Source of the DNA: DATKDU01 sp035512595
GTDB taxonomy: Bacteria; Planctomycetota; Planctomycetia; Pirellulales; Pirellulaceae
Direction: 5' to 3'
Length of the DNA: 19,306 nucleotides
Assembly (NCBI GenBank): GCA_035512595.1
Contig: DATKDU010000307.1
Coordinates: 1-19,306, forward strand
A model generated the notes under the pieces. It searched no databases and was not told where the DNA came from. It saw only the letters and a program-made list of their open reading frames with translations. Both the position numbers and the translations under genes were made by a program. This document shows positions 1-6,722 of this stretch, one piece after another (the first letter of the stretch is position 1; each line of letters starts with the position of its first letter).

Positions 1-725
1 ACGGCATCGAGCGAGGGAAGCTGGAAACGGTCGAGTACGAATCGACGACCGTCGGCATCAAGCGCAAGGCCCAGGTCTATACGCCGCCGGGGTTTTCCAA
101 GGACGAAAAGTACCCGGTCCTGTATCTCCTCCACGGCATTGGCGGGGATGAGAACGAGTGGACGCGGGGCGGGGCGGCCAACGTGGTCCTTGACAATTTG
201 TATGCCGACGGGAAGGCGGCACCGATGATCGTTGTCCTGCCCAACGGCCGGGCCGGCAAGGACGTCACCCGCCGCGATCCGATCCCCAAGCAGTCGCCGG
301 CATTTGCCGCGTTCGAGCAGGACCTGCTGACCGACCTGATCCCGTTCATCGAAAAGACTTACCCGGTGAAGCAGGATCGCCAGTCGCGGGCGATTGCCGG
401 CCTGTCGATGGGGGGCGGGCAGTCGCTCAATTTTGGTTTGGCGCACCTGGACACGTTCGCCTGGGTCGGCGGCTTCTCCTCCGCCCCGAACACCAAGCGG
501 GCCGACGACCTGGTGAAGGACCCGGCGGATGCGGCCGCGAAGCTTAAGCTGCTGTGGGTCTCCTGCGGGGACCGGGACGGCCTCATGCGGATCAGCCAGC
601 GGATGCACGAGTCGCTCGAGGAAATGAAAGTGCCGCACGTCTGGCACATCCATGCCGGCGGCGGGCACGACTTTCGCGTCTGGAAGGCGGACCTGTACCA
701 CTTCGTCCCGCTGCTGTTTCGGTGA
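1..725 (+). CDS. Esterase, Fes/esterase-D (PF00756) type, 5'-truncated by window edge
   Basis: The reading frame is open from base 3 to the TGA at 723-725, so the N-terminus lies outside the window. The visible ~240 residues form an alpha/beta-hydrolase core. An early YLLHGIGGDENEW segment is the oxyanion-hole region. The nucleophile elbow is GLSMGG, with its serine codon at 405-407. A later CGDRDGL supplies the probable acidic residue, and the C-terminal GGGHDFRVW supplies the histidine. This order matches the enterochelin esterase/feruloyl esterase/esterase D family, which hydrolyses carboxylic esters and in planctomycetes often acts on polysaccharide-linked esters. Full-length relatives often carry an N-terminal beta-sandwich domain; whether this one does, or has a signal peptide, cannot be seen. 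The substrate is unknown. The downstream neighbour is 755 bp away, so this is probably the last gene of its transcript. Confidence 0.85.
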   Translation, partial: GIERGKLETVEYESTTVGIKRKAQVYTPPGFSKDEKYPVLYLLHGIGGDENEWTRGGAANVVLDNLYADGKAAPMIVVLPNGRAGKDVTRRDPIPKQSPAFAAFEQDLLTDLIPFIEKTYPVKQDRQSRAIAGLSMGGGQSLNFGLAHLDTFAWVGGFSSAPNTKRADDLVKDPADAAAKLKLLWVSCGDRDGLMRISQRMHESLEEMKVPHVWHIHAGGGHDFRVWKADLYHFVPLLFR

Positions 726-815
726 GCGGGGGAAGGGTTCAGGGGCCAGGAGCCAGGGGGATAGACGCGGAGCTTTCATTCGCACGCGCTGCGGGGTTGT
801 GGAATCGTGAGCGAC

Positions 816-843
816 TTGACGGCCGGCTGGATATCTGTACAAT
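816..843 (+). promoter_or_regulatory. Candidate sigma70-type promoter
   Basis: TTGACG (816-821) is followed after 16 bp by TACAAT (838-843), close to the -35 and -10 consensus. No gene starts within 600 bp downstream, so it would drive a long polA leader or an unrecognised small RNA. Chance occurrence cannot be excluded. Confidence 0.4.
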
Positions 844-922
844 TGTGGCATACGCGTTGCACAGTGCCTGAGACCGAGGCGGCGGACTGCCATCTCGGCC
901 GGTCGCGGCTGCGCTGGTGTCC

Positions 923-962
923 GCTTTCGCTCCGCGAAAGCACGTGCTTCTTGCGGAGCAAG
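923..962. repeat. Two adjacent GGA/TCC-triloop palindromes
   Basis: Bases 923-941 form a perfect 8-bp stem (GCTTTCGC/GCGAAAGC) around a TCC loop. Bases 950-962 form a 5-bp stem (CTTGC/GCAAG) around a GGA loop. They sit in opposite orientation, like a paired REP element. They belong to the same family as 8356-8378, 15478-15500, 18525-18547 and 18757-18779. There is no T-tract, so they do not look like intrinsic terminators. Confidence 0.6.
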
Positions 963-1150
963 GGCCGACGATATCCGCGCTCTGTTGATGTTTGACAAGC
1001 TGGTTGTGGATCAGTCGGACCCGTGTCAGGCCAAGAGACAAGGGCGGAATCGTTCCCCTTGACTTGTGCCACCGAGAGGCCGCGGGGCCGCTGCGTCTCC
1101 CTCCGCAGGGGGGCTTATGTTCACTTATCACTGGCGAGCTGCGGGGACAC

Positions 1151-1180
1151 TTGGCCCCCCCCCATTCGGGGCGTTATATT
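1151..1180 (+). promoter_or_regulatory. Candidate polA promoter with C9 run in the spacer
   Basis: TTGGCC (1151-1156) lies 18 bp before TATATT (1175-1180), or 17 bp before TTATAT. The spacer includes most of a run of nine C residues (1155-1163). It would give a leader of about 300 nt before polA. The -10 is good and the -35 moderate, so this is a prediction only. Confidence 0.35.
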
Positions 1181-1480
1181 TCGGCGCGGCAGCGACGGCG
1201 GCTTACGTCGCGGCCGTCGGGAGGAACACTGCCGCAAGCGAATTGTGTACAACAGTTTACATCAAGGCCGCGGCCCGGCCCCTCACCGTAAGTTGCTGCC
1301 GCGAGGCGCTTTTTACGCGTTATCAACCAGCCGCCGCGACGCGGCGGAGAAGATCGCCAAATCGCTTATCACTCGGCCCGGTGGCCGGGAAGCTATGCCT
1401 CCGCGGCGAATTCGCTTAAGGGAAAAACCTCCGCCATGCGCGCTCTGCCCCTCATCCGCCAGGCGCGTTACGATTGACCC

Positions 1481-4453
1481 ATGCCTGCCGTCAATCGCCA
1501 AAAGTCATTTGCCGCGTTTGAGGATGCGCCGCCGCATGGGGAAACTGTTGCGCCAGCGTCGCCGCCGGCCAAGGCACCACTGCCCATCACAATCGGCGGC
1601 AATGGCTCGCCCTCCCTCGCCGGCAAAAGGGTTTATCTCGTCGATTCGTACTCGTTGATCTACCAGGTTTTCCACGCCCTGCCGGAGATGAGCGGGCCGT
1701 CGGGACAGCCGGTGGGGGCGGTGCATGGCTTCGTGCGAGACATGGTGGAGATCATCGAGAACAAGGGGGCCGATTTTCTGCTGGCCGCCTTCGATGCGCC
1801 AGGCGACAACTTTCGCCACGAGCTCTATCCGGACTACAAAGTCCACCGCGAGGAAATGCCGGCCGATTTGCAGCTTCAAATCCCCGTCATCCAGCGGTTC
1901 ATGGAAGCCCTCGGCATTCCGGTCGCGTCGGTCCCCGGCTACGAGGCGGATGACATCCTGGCAACGATCGCCCGGCAGGTGGAAGCGGCCGGCGGCGAGT
2001 GCCTTTTGGTCACGGCCGACAAGGATTGCCGCCAGCTCATCACCGAGAAGGTGAAGCTCTACAACATCCGCAAGAACGAAGTTTTCGACGCGGCGAAGCT
2101 GATGGAAACGTGGGGTATCCGCCCCGACCAGGTCGTCGATTTTCAGGCCCTCGTCGGCGACCCGACCGACAACGTGCCGGGAGTGCCGCTGATCGGGCCG
2201 AAGAACGCCCAGGAGCTGCTGACGAAATACGGCACGCTGGAGGAAGTGCTCAACCACGCCCACGAGATCAGCGGCGCGAAGCGGAAAGAAAACCTGATGA
2301 ACGGCCGGCAGCAGGCGCTCCTCAGCCGGCAGCTCGTGCGGCTCGATCCCGACGTGCCGCTGACGGTGGATTGGAACGTGGCCCGCGTGGGCCGGCTGCG
2401 TGCGGAAGTGCTGGGGGAGCTATGTCGGGAAGCGGGCTTTCGGCAGCTTGCGGTGCGGATCAGCACACTGGCAAAAAAGTTCGCCGACTCCGTTCAACCG
2501 TCGGGTGCGGCTGCGCCGGTCGCCGTGGTGGGCGATTCACGTGAAGAAGGGTGTCCCGCGCCGGAAGGGGGTTCGGCGACGCTCCAGGAACTGCAATCTG
2601 AACCCGCGATGCCTGCCCCCGTCGATGAAGCCCCCTGGGAAGCGACTTATTGTGCGGTCACGTCGCTGGAAGAGCTGAGCCGGCTGGTCGCCGAGATGGC
2701 CCGCCAAAAGCAGATCGTTCTCGATACGGAGACGACGTGCGTCCTGCCACGGTGGGCGGAGATTGTCGGCTATTCGTTCTGTTGGAAGGCGGGCGAGGCG
2801 TACTATGTCCCCGTGATGGCGCCGCCGGGAGAGCCGCGGCTCGATGCGGCGGCAGTCCGCGATATGCTCAGGCCGGTGCTGGAAAATGCGGCCATCGAGA
2901 AGGTCGGCCAGAACATCAAGTACGACGCAATTGTCCTGCGAACGGTCGGCGTGAACCTGGCGGGGGCGGCATTCGACACGATGGTCGCCGATTACCTGCT
3001 CGACCCGGGCGAGCGGTCGCACAACCTGGACGATCTGGCCCGCCGCTACTTGGCGCACACGAACATCACGATCGAGTCGCTGATCGGCAGCGGAAAAAAT
3101 CAAAAGCGGATGGATGAGGTGCTCGTCGAGTTCATTGCGCCTTATGCAGCCGAAGATGCGGACGTGCCGCTGCGGCTGCGGGAAATTCTCGAGCCGCGGC
3201 TGGAAAAGCTGGGCCTCGCGCCGCTGTTTCACGATCTGGAAATGCCGCTGATCGAGGTGCTTTCGGAGCTGGAATACAACGGCGTGCGTGTTGACCAGCA
3301 GCGGCTGAAGACGATGGAGGGGGAATTTTGCGAGCGGATCAGCGCGATCGAGAAAGAGATTTACGCGGAAGCCGGCGGCGAATTCAATATCGATTCGCGA
3401 TTGCAGCTCGGCAAGCTGTTCTTCGACGATCTCAAGCTGCCGATCCTCAAGCGGACGAAGACCGGGCCGAGCCTCGATGCGGAGGTGCTGGAGGACCTGG
3501 CCAAGCTGCACTCGCTGCCGGCGAAGATTCTGGAGTATCGCCATCTGGCGAAGCTGATGAGCACGTACATCGTCGCGCTGCAGGAGCTGATTCATCCGGC
3601 GACGGGGCGGGTCCATACGTCGTTCAAGCAGGACGTGGCGGCAACCGGGCGGCTCAGCTCGCAGGATCCGAACCTCCAGAACATCCCCGTGCGGACCGAA
3701 GAAGGGCGGAAGATTCGCTCGGCATTCTTGCCGGCGGAGGGATGGGAGCTGATGACCGCCGACTATTCGCAGATCGAGCTGCGGGTGCTGGCGCATTTTT
3801 CCGGCGACGAAACGCTCAAAGAGGCGTTTGCCGCCGATCGCGACATCCACACGCAGGTGGCGGCCCAGGTCTACAGCGTGCCGCTGGAGCACGTGACCAA
3901 GGACATGCGGCGGAGCGCCAAGGCGATCAACTTCGGCATCATCTACGGCCAAAGTCCGTTCGGGCTGGCGAAGTCGCTCGATATCAGCAAGGCCGATGCG
4001 GCCCGATTTATCGAGGCCTACTTCGCCCAGTATCCGGGGGTCGATGAATTCATGCGCAATACGCTGGTCGAATGCCGGCGGACCGGCTACGTCAGTACGA
4101 TCGCGGGGCGGCGGCGGCCCGTGCAAGGCATCCGCGATCTGGCGACGCTCAAGGACCCGCGGCAGCGGACCATGCCCGAGCGAATCGCGATCAACACGGT
4201 GATCCAGGGGAGTGCGGCGGATATCATCAAGCGGGCGATGATCAACGTCTACCGGCGGCTGCTGCGCGAAGGGTTGCAATCCAAGATGCTGCTGCAAATC
4301 CACGACGAGCTGGTGTTTGAGTATCCGCCGGAGGAGAAGGACCGGCTGGCGCAGCTCGTGATGGAAGAAATGGCCGGCGCGGCGGCATTGGCCGTGCCGC
4401 TGAAAATTGATGTGAAGACAGGGCAGAATTGGGCGGAGTGTGAACCGGTTTAA
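1481..4453 (+). CDS. polA: DNA polymerase I with 5' nuclease, proofreading and polymerase domains
   Basis: This 990-residue protein is family A DNA polymerase I, used in Okazaki-fragment processing and gap-filling repair. Residues ~48-330 are the 5' nuclease (FEN) domain, with acidic motifs such as GYEADD, TADKD and GDPTDN. A linker of about 50 residues rich in Pro, Ala and Glu follows. The 3'-5' exonuclease domain has DTET (D415, E417), GQNIKYDA and YAAEDAD, so proofreading looks intact. The polymerase domain has motif A DYSQIELR (D761), motif B RRSAKAINFGIIYGQ (K814) and motif C IHDELVFE (D942). It is longer than the E. coli enzyme (928 residues) because of a ~45-residue N-terminal extension and the long linker. 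The ATG at 1481 has no Shine-Dalgarno site, but a later start would cut only into the non-conserved extension. coaE follows after 88 bp. Confidence 0.97.
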   Translation: MPAVNRQKSFAAFEDAPPHGETVAPASPPAKAPLPITIGGNGSPSLAGKRVYLVDSYSLIYQVFHALPEMSGPSGQPVGAVHGFVRDMVEIIENKGADFLLAAFDAPGDNFRHELYPDYKVHREEMPADLQLQIPVIQRFMEALGIPVASVPGYEADDILATIARQVEAAGGECLLVTADKDCRQLITEKVKLYNIRKNEVFDAAKLMETWGIRPDQVVDFQALVGDPTDNVPGVPLIGPKNAQELLTKYGTLEEVLNHAHEISGAKRKENLMNGRQQALLSRQLVRLDPDVPLTVDWNVARVGRLRAEVLGELCREAGFRQLAVRISTLAKKFADSVQPSGAAAPVAVVGDSREEGCPAPEGGSATLQELQSEPAMPAPVDEAPWEATYCAVTSLEELSRLVAEMARQKQIVLDTETTCVLPRWAEIVGYSFCWKAGEAYYVPVMAPPGEPRLDAAAVRDMLRPVLENAAIEKVGQNIKYDAIVLRTVGVNLAGAAFDTMVADYLLDPGERSHNLDDLARRYLAHTNITIESLIGSGKNQKRMDEVLVEFIAPYAAEDADVPLRLREILEPRLEKLGLAPLFHDLEMPLIEVLSELEYNGVRVDQQRLKTMEGEFCERISAIEKEIYAEAGGEFNIDSRLQLGKLFFDDLKLPILKRTKTGPSLDAEVLEDLAKLHSLPAKILEYRHLAKLMSTYIVALQELIHPATGRVHTSFKQDVAATGRLSSQDPNLQNIPVRTEEGRKIRSAFLPAEGWELMTADYSQIELRVLAHFSGDETLKEAFAADRDIHTQVAAQVYSVPLEHVTKDMRRSAKAINFGIIYGQSPFGLAKSLDISKADAARFIEAYFAQYPGVDEFMRNTLVECRRTGYVSTIAGRRRPVQGIRDLATLKDPRQRTMPERIAINTVIQGSAADIIKRAMINVYRRLLREGLQSKMLLQIHDELVFEYPPEEKDRLAQLVMEEMAGAAALAVPLKIDVKTGQNWAECEPV

Positions 4454-4454
4454 T

Positions 4455-4540
4455 GATTGCGGATTTGGGATTGCGGATTGCGGATTGAATTCCGTGCTTT
4501 GCTTGTAAATCCGCAATCTGCAATCCGCAATCCGCAATCC
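4455..4540. repeat. Long imperfect inverted repeat built from ATTGCGGA units
   Basis: The 5' arm (about 4455-4487) is made of repeated GGATTGCGGATT-type units. The 3' arm (about 4507-4540) carries the complementary CCGCAATC units. The two pair at roughly 29 of 33 positions around a ~20-nt loop. It fills the polA-coaE gap and ends one base before the coaE ATG. A related single arm lies at 6398-6430 upstream of rho, so this is a dispersed repeat rather than a coaE-specific site. Confidence 0.75.
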
Positions 4541-4541
4541 T

Positions 4542-5150
4542 ATGAAAGTCTTCGGTCTCGTCGGCGGCGTTTCCAGCGGCAAGAGCCTTGTCGCGGCGTG
4601 TTTTCGTGAACTAGGGGCGATGGTGCTCGATGGGGACAAGGCGGGGCACGAGGTGCTGACCGAGCCGGCGGTGATTGAGCAACTGCGCCAGCGGTGGGGA
4701 GACGGGATTCTGAGTGTCGACGGTTCGGTAAGCCGCCGTACGGTGGCGAAGATCGTCTTTGCCAAGGGCGGCGCGGAGGAGCTTAGCTTTCTGGAAGGCA
4801 TTTCGCACCCGCGGATCGAAGCGAAGTTCCGCACTGGCGTAGATGCCGCTCGCCAAGCGGGCAATCTGCGCGCCGTCGTCCTCGACGCGGCACTGTTGTT
4901 CGACGGTGGCTGGGACAAACTGTGCGACGTGGTGATCTTCGTATCCGTCCCGCGGGAGATTCGCCTCAAGCGGGCTCTGGCTCGCGGCTGGACCGAAGGC
5001 GACCTGATCGCCCGTGAAGCGGTCCAATTGCCGCTGGATGAGAAGCGGCATCGCAGCGGCTACGTGATCGACAACAGCGGCACGCCCGACGAAACGCGCG
5101 TGCAGGTCGCCGAATTCTGGCGGCAGTATGTCGGGCCGACCGACCACTGA
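4542..5150 (+). CDS. coaE: Dephospho-CoA kinase
   Basis: This 202-residue cytosolic P-loop kinase catalyses the last step of coenzyme A synthesis, phosphorylating the 3'-hydroxyl of dephospho-CoA with ATP. The Walker A motif is GGVSSGKS (residues 8-15), with a Ser where many homologues have Gly. LDGDKAGHEVL matches the family DxD-type segment. HPRIEAKF, VVLDAALLFDGGWDKLCD and VIFVSVPREIRLKRALAR match the CoA-binding and lid regions, and YVIDNSG near the C-terminus is also typical. Length is normal. The ATG at 4542 is the natural start, giving the P-loop at the expected distance. There is no Shine-Dalgarno site because the bases before it are the arm of an inverted repeat. Its stop lies 4 bp from the convergent DUF4190-like gene. 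Confidence 0.95.
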   Translation: MKVFGLVGGVSSGKSLVAACFRELGAMVLDGDKAGHEVLTEPAVIEQLRQRWGDGILSVDGSVSRRTVAKIVFAKGGAEELSFLEGISHPRIEAKFRTGVDAARQAGNLRAVVLDAALLFDGGWDKLCDVVIFVSVPREIRLKRALARGWTEGDLIAREAVQLPLDEKRHRSGYVIDNSGTPDETRVQVAEFWRQYVGPTDH

Positions 5151-5154
5151 GTCG

Positions 5155-5496
5155 CTACCGCTGATTGAGTGCCGCCAGAATCCACACGATCGCTGACATG
5201 ATCGAACCGAGCGTCGAGACGCCGCCCAGGACAATGCCGATCCAGGCGTGGGCGGAGCCTTTGATCACCGGATTCTGGGCTCGCTTCTGGAGGCCGATGA
5301 TGCCGAGCACTACCGGGATCAAGCCCAGCGGCAGCGGGGTGATGCAGCAGATCAAGAAGCCAATCCCCAGATAGTACGCGGTCAACGCGTGCGGATTCTT
5401 GTACGGGATCACGCCCCCCGTAGCGTCTCCTTGTCCCGACGGCTGCGGTTGCGGATGGTTCGGTGCCGGAATGGGCGGCTGGTAGGGGTTGGACAT
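5155..5496 (-). CDS. Small DUF4190-like membrane protein
   Basis: The product is 113 residues. Residues 1-35 are Pro-, Gln- and Asn-rich, with an NPYQPP start and a repeated PQPQP stretch, and are probably cytosolic. Two hydrophobic segments follow at about 40-70 and 82-110. The pattern of proline-rich head, NPHALTAYYLGIGFLICC, GIIGLQKRA and AWIGIVLGG matches small DUF4190-type membrane proteins common in planctomycetes and actinobacteria, whose function is unknown. I chose the ATG at 5496 over an in-frame GTG at 5508 because the protein then begins with the usual MSNPYQPP. It converges on coaE with a 4-bp gap, so the two transcripts probably overlap at their 3' ends. Confidence 0.75.
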   Translation of the reverse strand: MSNPYQPPIPAPNHPQPQPSGQGDATGGVIPYKNPHALTAYYLGIGFLICCITPLPLGLIPVVLGIIGLQKRAQNPVIKGSAHAWIGIVLGGVSTLGSIMSAIVWILAALNQR

Positions 5497-5533
5497 GGTG
5501 CATATCACGCTGGAACGGGGAATTCATCGTGGG

Positions 5534-5644
5534 AATGACACGGGACGAGTATAGAGGAATAGTTCCTACTGCGACATCAGCGGCGCTACTTCGCATTTTT
5601 GACTCAGGATCGCCGATTCGGAGTTAGTTGTCGCCCGTGTCATT
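5534..5644. repeat. Perfect 11-bp inverted repeat flanking ~89 bp
   Basis: AATGACACGGG at 5534-5544 is exactly complementary to CCCGTGTCATT at 5634-5644. The enclosed bases contain no gene. The element sits between the DUF4190-like gene and the 3' end of the DUF5615 toxin gene. It could be a small mobile-element remnant or the base of a structured RNA. No target-site duplication is obvious. Confidence 0.4.
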
Positions 5645-5657
5645 TGCCGGGATACTC

Positions 5658-6008
5658 CTACCAATCGCCAAGGAATTCCAAACGGTCGTACATGGAGTCG
5701 GCGTCGAGTTTGGCCGCCAGATGCGACAAGCGTCGCAGCAGGTCGCCGATCGGACGTTGAACCGAGACGACGATGCCCGCGTGCTGCCGGCGTTGACGCA
5801 CCCACTCCGCGTGCAGCGCTGCAAAGTGAGCGACGTTGAACGTGACGATGATGCGCCCCTCCCCGCTGGCCCACTGAAGCTGCGATTCGTCCGATTCACC
5901 AAGTCGGCCCGATTCGGGAGTCGATAGCGCGTCGATACCGTCGCGCCGCAAGGCAGGCGCCACGGCACCATAGACATCCTCGTCCGTGAGGAATCGAACC
6001 GCGCTCAT
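5658..6008 (-). CDS. DUF5615 PIN-like toxin
   Basis: This 116-residue protein resembles the DUF5615 PIN-like family, paired with DUF433 antitoxins and presumed to be a ribonuclease toxin. The N-terminal VRFLTDEDV supplies the first acidic cluster (D9, E10, D11). The central GRIIVTFNVAHFAAL matches the second conserved block (usual form VTxDxxF), except that the position normally held by Asp is Asn58. That could weaken or abolish catalysis, or metal binding may use the nearby acidic residues. Its ATG overlaps the stop of the upstream DUF433 gene in an ATGA arrangement (6005-6008), so the two are translationally coupled. Activity is not demonstrated. Confidence 0.75.
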   Translation of the reverse strand: MSAVRFLTDEDVYGAVAPALRRDGIDALSTPESGRLGESDESQLQWASGEGRIIVTFNVAHFAALHAEWVRQRRQHAGIVVSVQRPIGDLLRRLSHLAAKLDADSMYDRLEFLGDW

Positions 6009-6274
6009 GACGCGCGACCGGCCTTCACGACCGCCTCATCGTCCGCAGCCAGGTCGGCTTCGATTTGCTCGCTATGGTCGTAGGCGTAGGCCAGCGAGTC
6101 GTGAATGTCGGCCGGCTTGAGCGTCGGGTACTGCTGGACGATTTCCTCGACGCTCATCCCTTGGCGATAGCAGCCGAGGATCGTGGCCACGCGAATCCGC
6201 GTCCCGGCGACGACCGGCTGCCCTCCGCAGCGAGCGGCGTCAATTTCAATGTTGCGGTAATCGAGCTTCGACAT
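6005..6274 (-). CDS. DUF433 antitoxin
   Basis: This 89-residue protein belongs to the DUF433 family of small helix-turn-helix antitoxins that partner PIN-like toxins. The diagnostic block is IDAARCGGQPVVAGTRIRV (residues 11-29), followed by a short helical DNA-binding region with MSVEEIVQQYPTLKPADIHDSLAYAYDH. The acidic C-terminus (IEADLAADDEAV) probably contacts the toxin. The ATG at 6274 has a good Shine-Dalgarno sequence, GAGGAT, 8 nt upstream, stronger than most genes here. The stop overlaps the DUF5615 start. DUF433 antitoxins generally repress their own operon, so binding near 6290-6345 is plausible. Confidence 0.85.
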   Translation of the reverse strand: MSKLDYRNIEIDAARCGGQPVVAGTRIRVATILGCYRQGMSVEEIVQQYPTLKPADIHDSLAYAYDHSEQIEADLAADDEAVVKAGRAS

Positions 6275-6282
6275 GCCAAAAC

Positions 6283-6288
6283 ATCCTC
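6283..6288 (-). promoter_or_regulatory. Ribosome binding site of the DUF433 gene
   Basis: On the - strand GAGGAT lies 8 nt before the ATG at 6274, supporting that start. Confidence 0.6.
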
Positions 6289-6313
6289 ATGAATTCGCGG
6301 TCCTGTGCGGCAA

Positions 6314-6343
6314 ATTCTATCATCGGGGACGCCGTCAAGCCAA
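6314..6343 (-). promoter_or_regulatory. Candidate promoter of the toxin-antitoxin operon
   Basis: On the - strand TTGGCT (6338-6343) precedes TAGAAT (6314-6319) by 18 bp. The -10 is one base off consensus and the -35 is weak. The predicted start leaves a ~30-nt leader containing the GAGGAT site. It is divergent from the rho promoter candidate. Confidence 0.4.
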
Positions 6344-6443
6344 CTCGCGCGGCACCGTGCCCGAGCAAAATGCCGATTGCAGCGGCAGAACCCTCCCATT
6401 CCGCAATCCGCAATCCCCAATCCGCAATTCCCCCAGATTCCCC

Positions 6444-6471
6444 TTCCACCACCCGAAAAATCCGGCATAAT
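6444..6471 (+). promoter_or_regulatory. Candidate rho promoter
   Basis: TTCCAC (6444-6449) and CATAAT (6466-6471) are 16 bp apart. The -10 has five of six consensus bases and the -35 is weak. The predicted leader before the rho ATG at 6723 is long, which would fit autoregulation of rho within its leader as known in other bacteria. Confidence 0.35.
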
Positions 6472-6722
6472 AGAGTGGTCCCAAGTTGCCGCGGCGGATG
6501 CTGGCGGGGCGGTTCATGCCCAGCCTGTGCCGCTCGTTTCCATTTCCCACCCTGACCGGCAATCCCGCCACGATCCCTGCTTGGGACAAGGTCTGTGACT
6601 GCGGCATTCCGCCGCCGCGCTGGCCCGCATTCGGTTTTCGGGAAAATCTCCCGCCGACTCCCATCCCACCTATTCCGCTCCTCCATCCAGCCGCTTGCGC
6701 CGTTCGCGCGCCAGGTGCCGCC

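Larger units (their letters stand above)
726..1480. other. Long intergenic region upstream of polA
   Basis: There is no credible gene in these 755 bases. Short overlapping open frames occur on both strands, but they are arginine- and proline-rich frames typical of high-GC DNA and resemble nothing I recognise. The stretch holds a sigma70-like promoter candidate (816-843), two small GGA/TCC-triloop palindromes (923-941, 950-962), a second promoter candidate with a nine-C run in its spacer (1151-1180), and a GC-only hairpin with 8-bp arms at 1331-1347. A transcript from either promoter would have a long leader before polA (about 300 or 630 nt). A small non-coding RNA is possible but unproven. 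Confidence 0.6.
6275..6722. other. Divergent intergenic region between the TA operon and rho
   Basis: These 448 bases hold the predicted TA promoter (6314-6343, - strand), a single arm of the ATTGCGGA-type repeat (6398-6430, in CCGCAATC orientation) and a predicted rho promoter (6444-6471). The stretch 6486-6722 is open in the rho frame, with a TTG and two ATG codons. It translates into a Pro- and Cys-containing segment with no similarity to Rho, so I treat it as an untranslated rho leader of about 245 nt. Confidence 0.5.

Noticed and set aside
4455..4540. CRISPR-like array from repeated ATTGCGGA units
   Set aside because: The units are adjacent without spacers, short, and arranged as an inverted repeat; no cas genes are present.
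2537..4969. 810-codon open frame on the - strand opposite polA and coaE
   Set aside because: It is antisense to two clear genes; its translation is low-complexity Arg/His/Leu-rich and matches nothing. It is a by-product of high GC content.
6486..6722. N-terminal extension of rho to an upstream TTG or ATG
   Set aside because: The added residues are unlike any Rho N-terminus and contain proline-rich, cysteine-rich filler; the ATG at 6723 gives a sensible protein.
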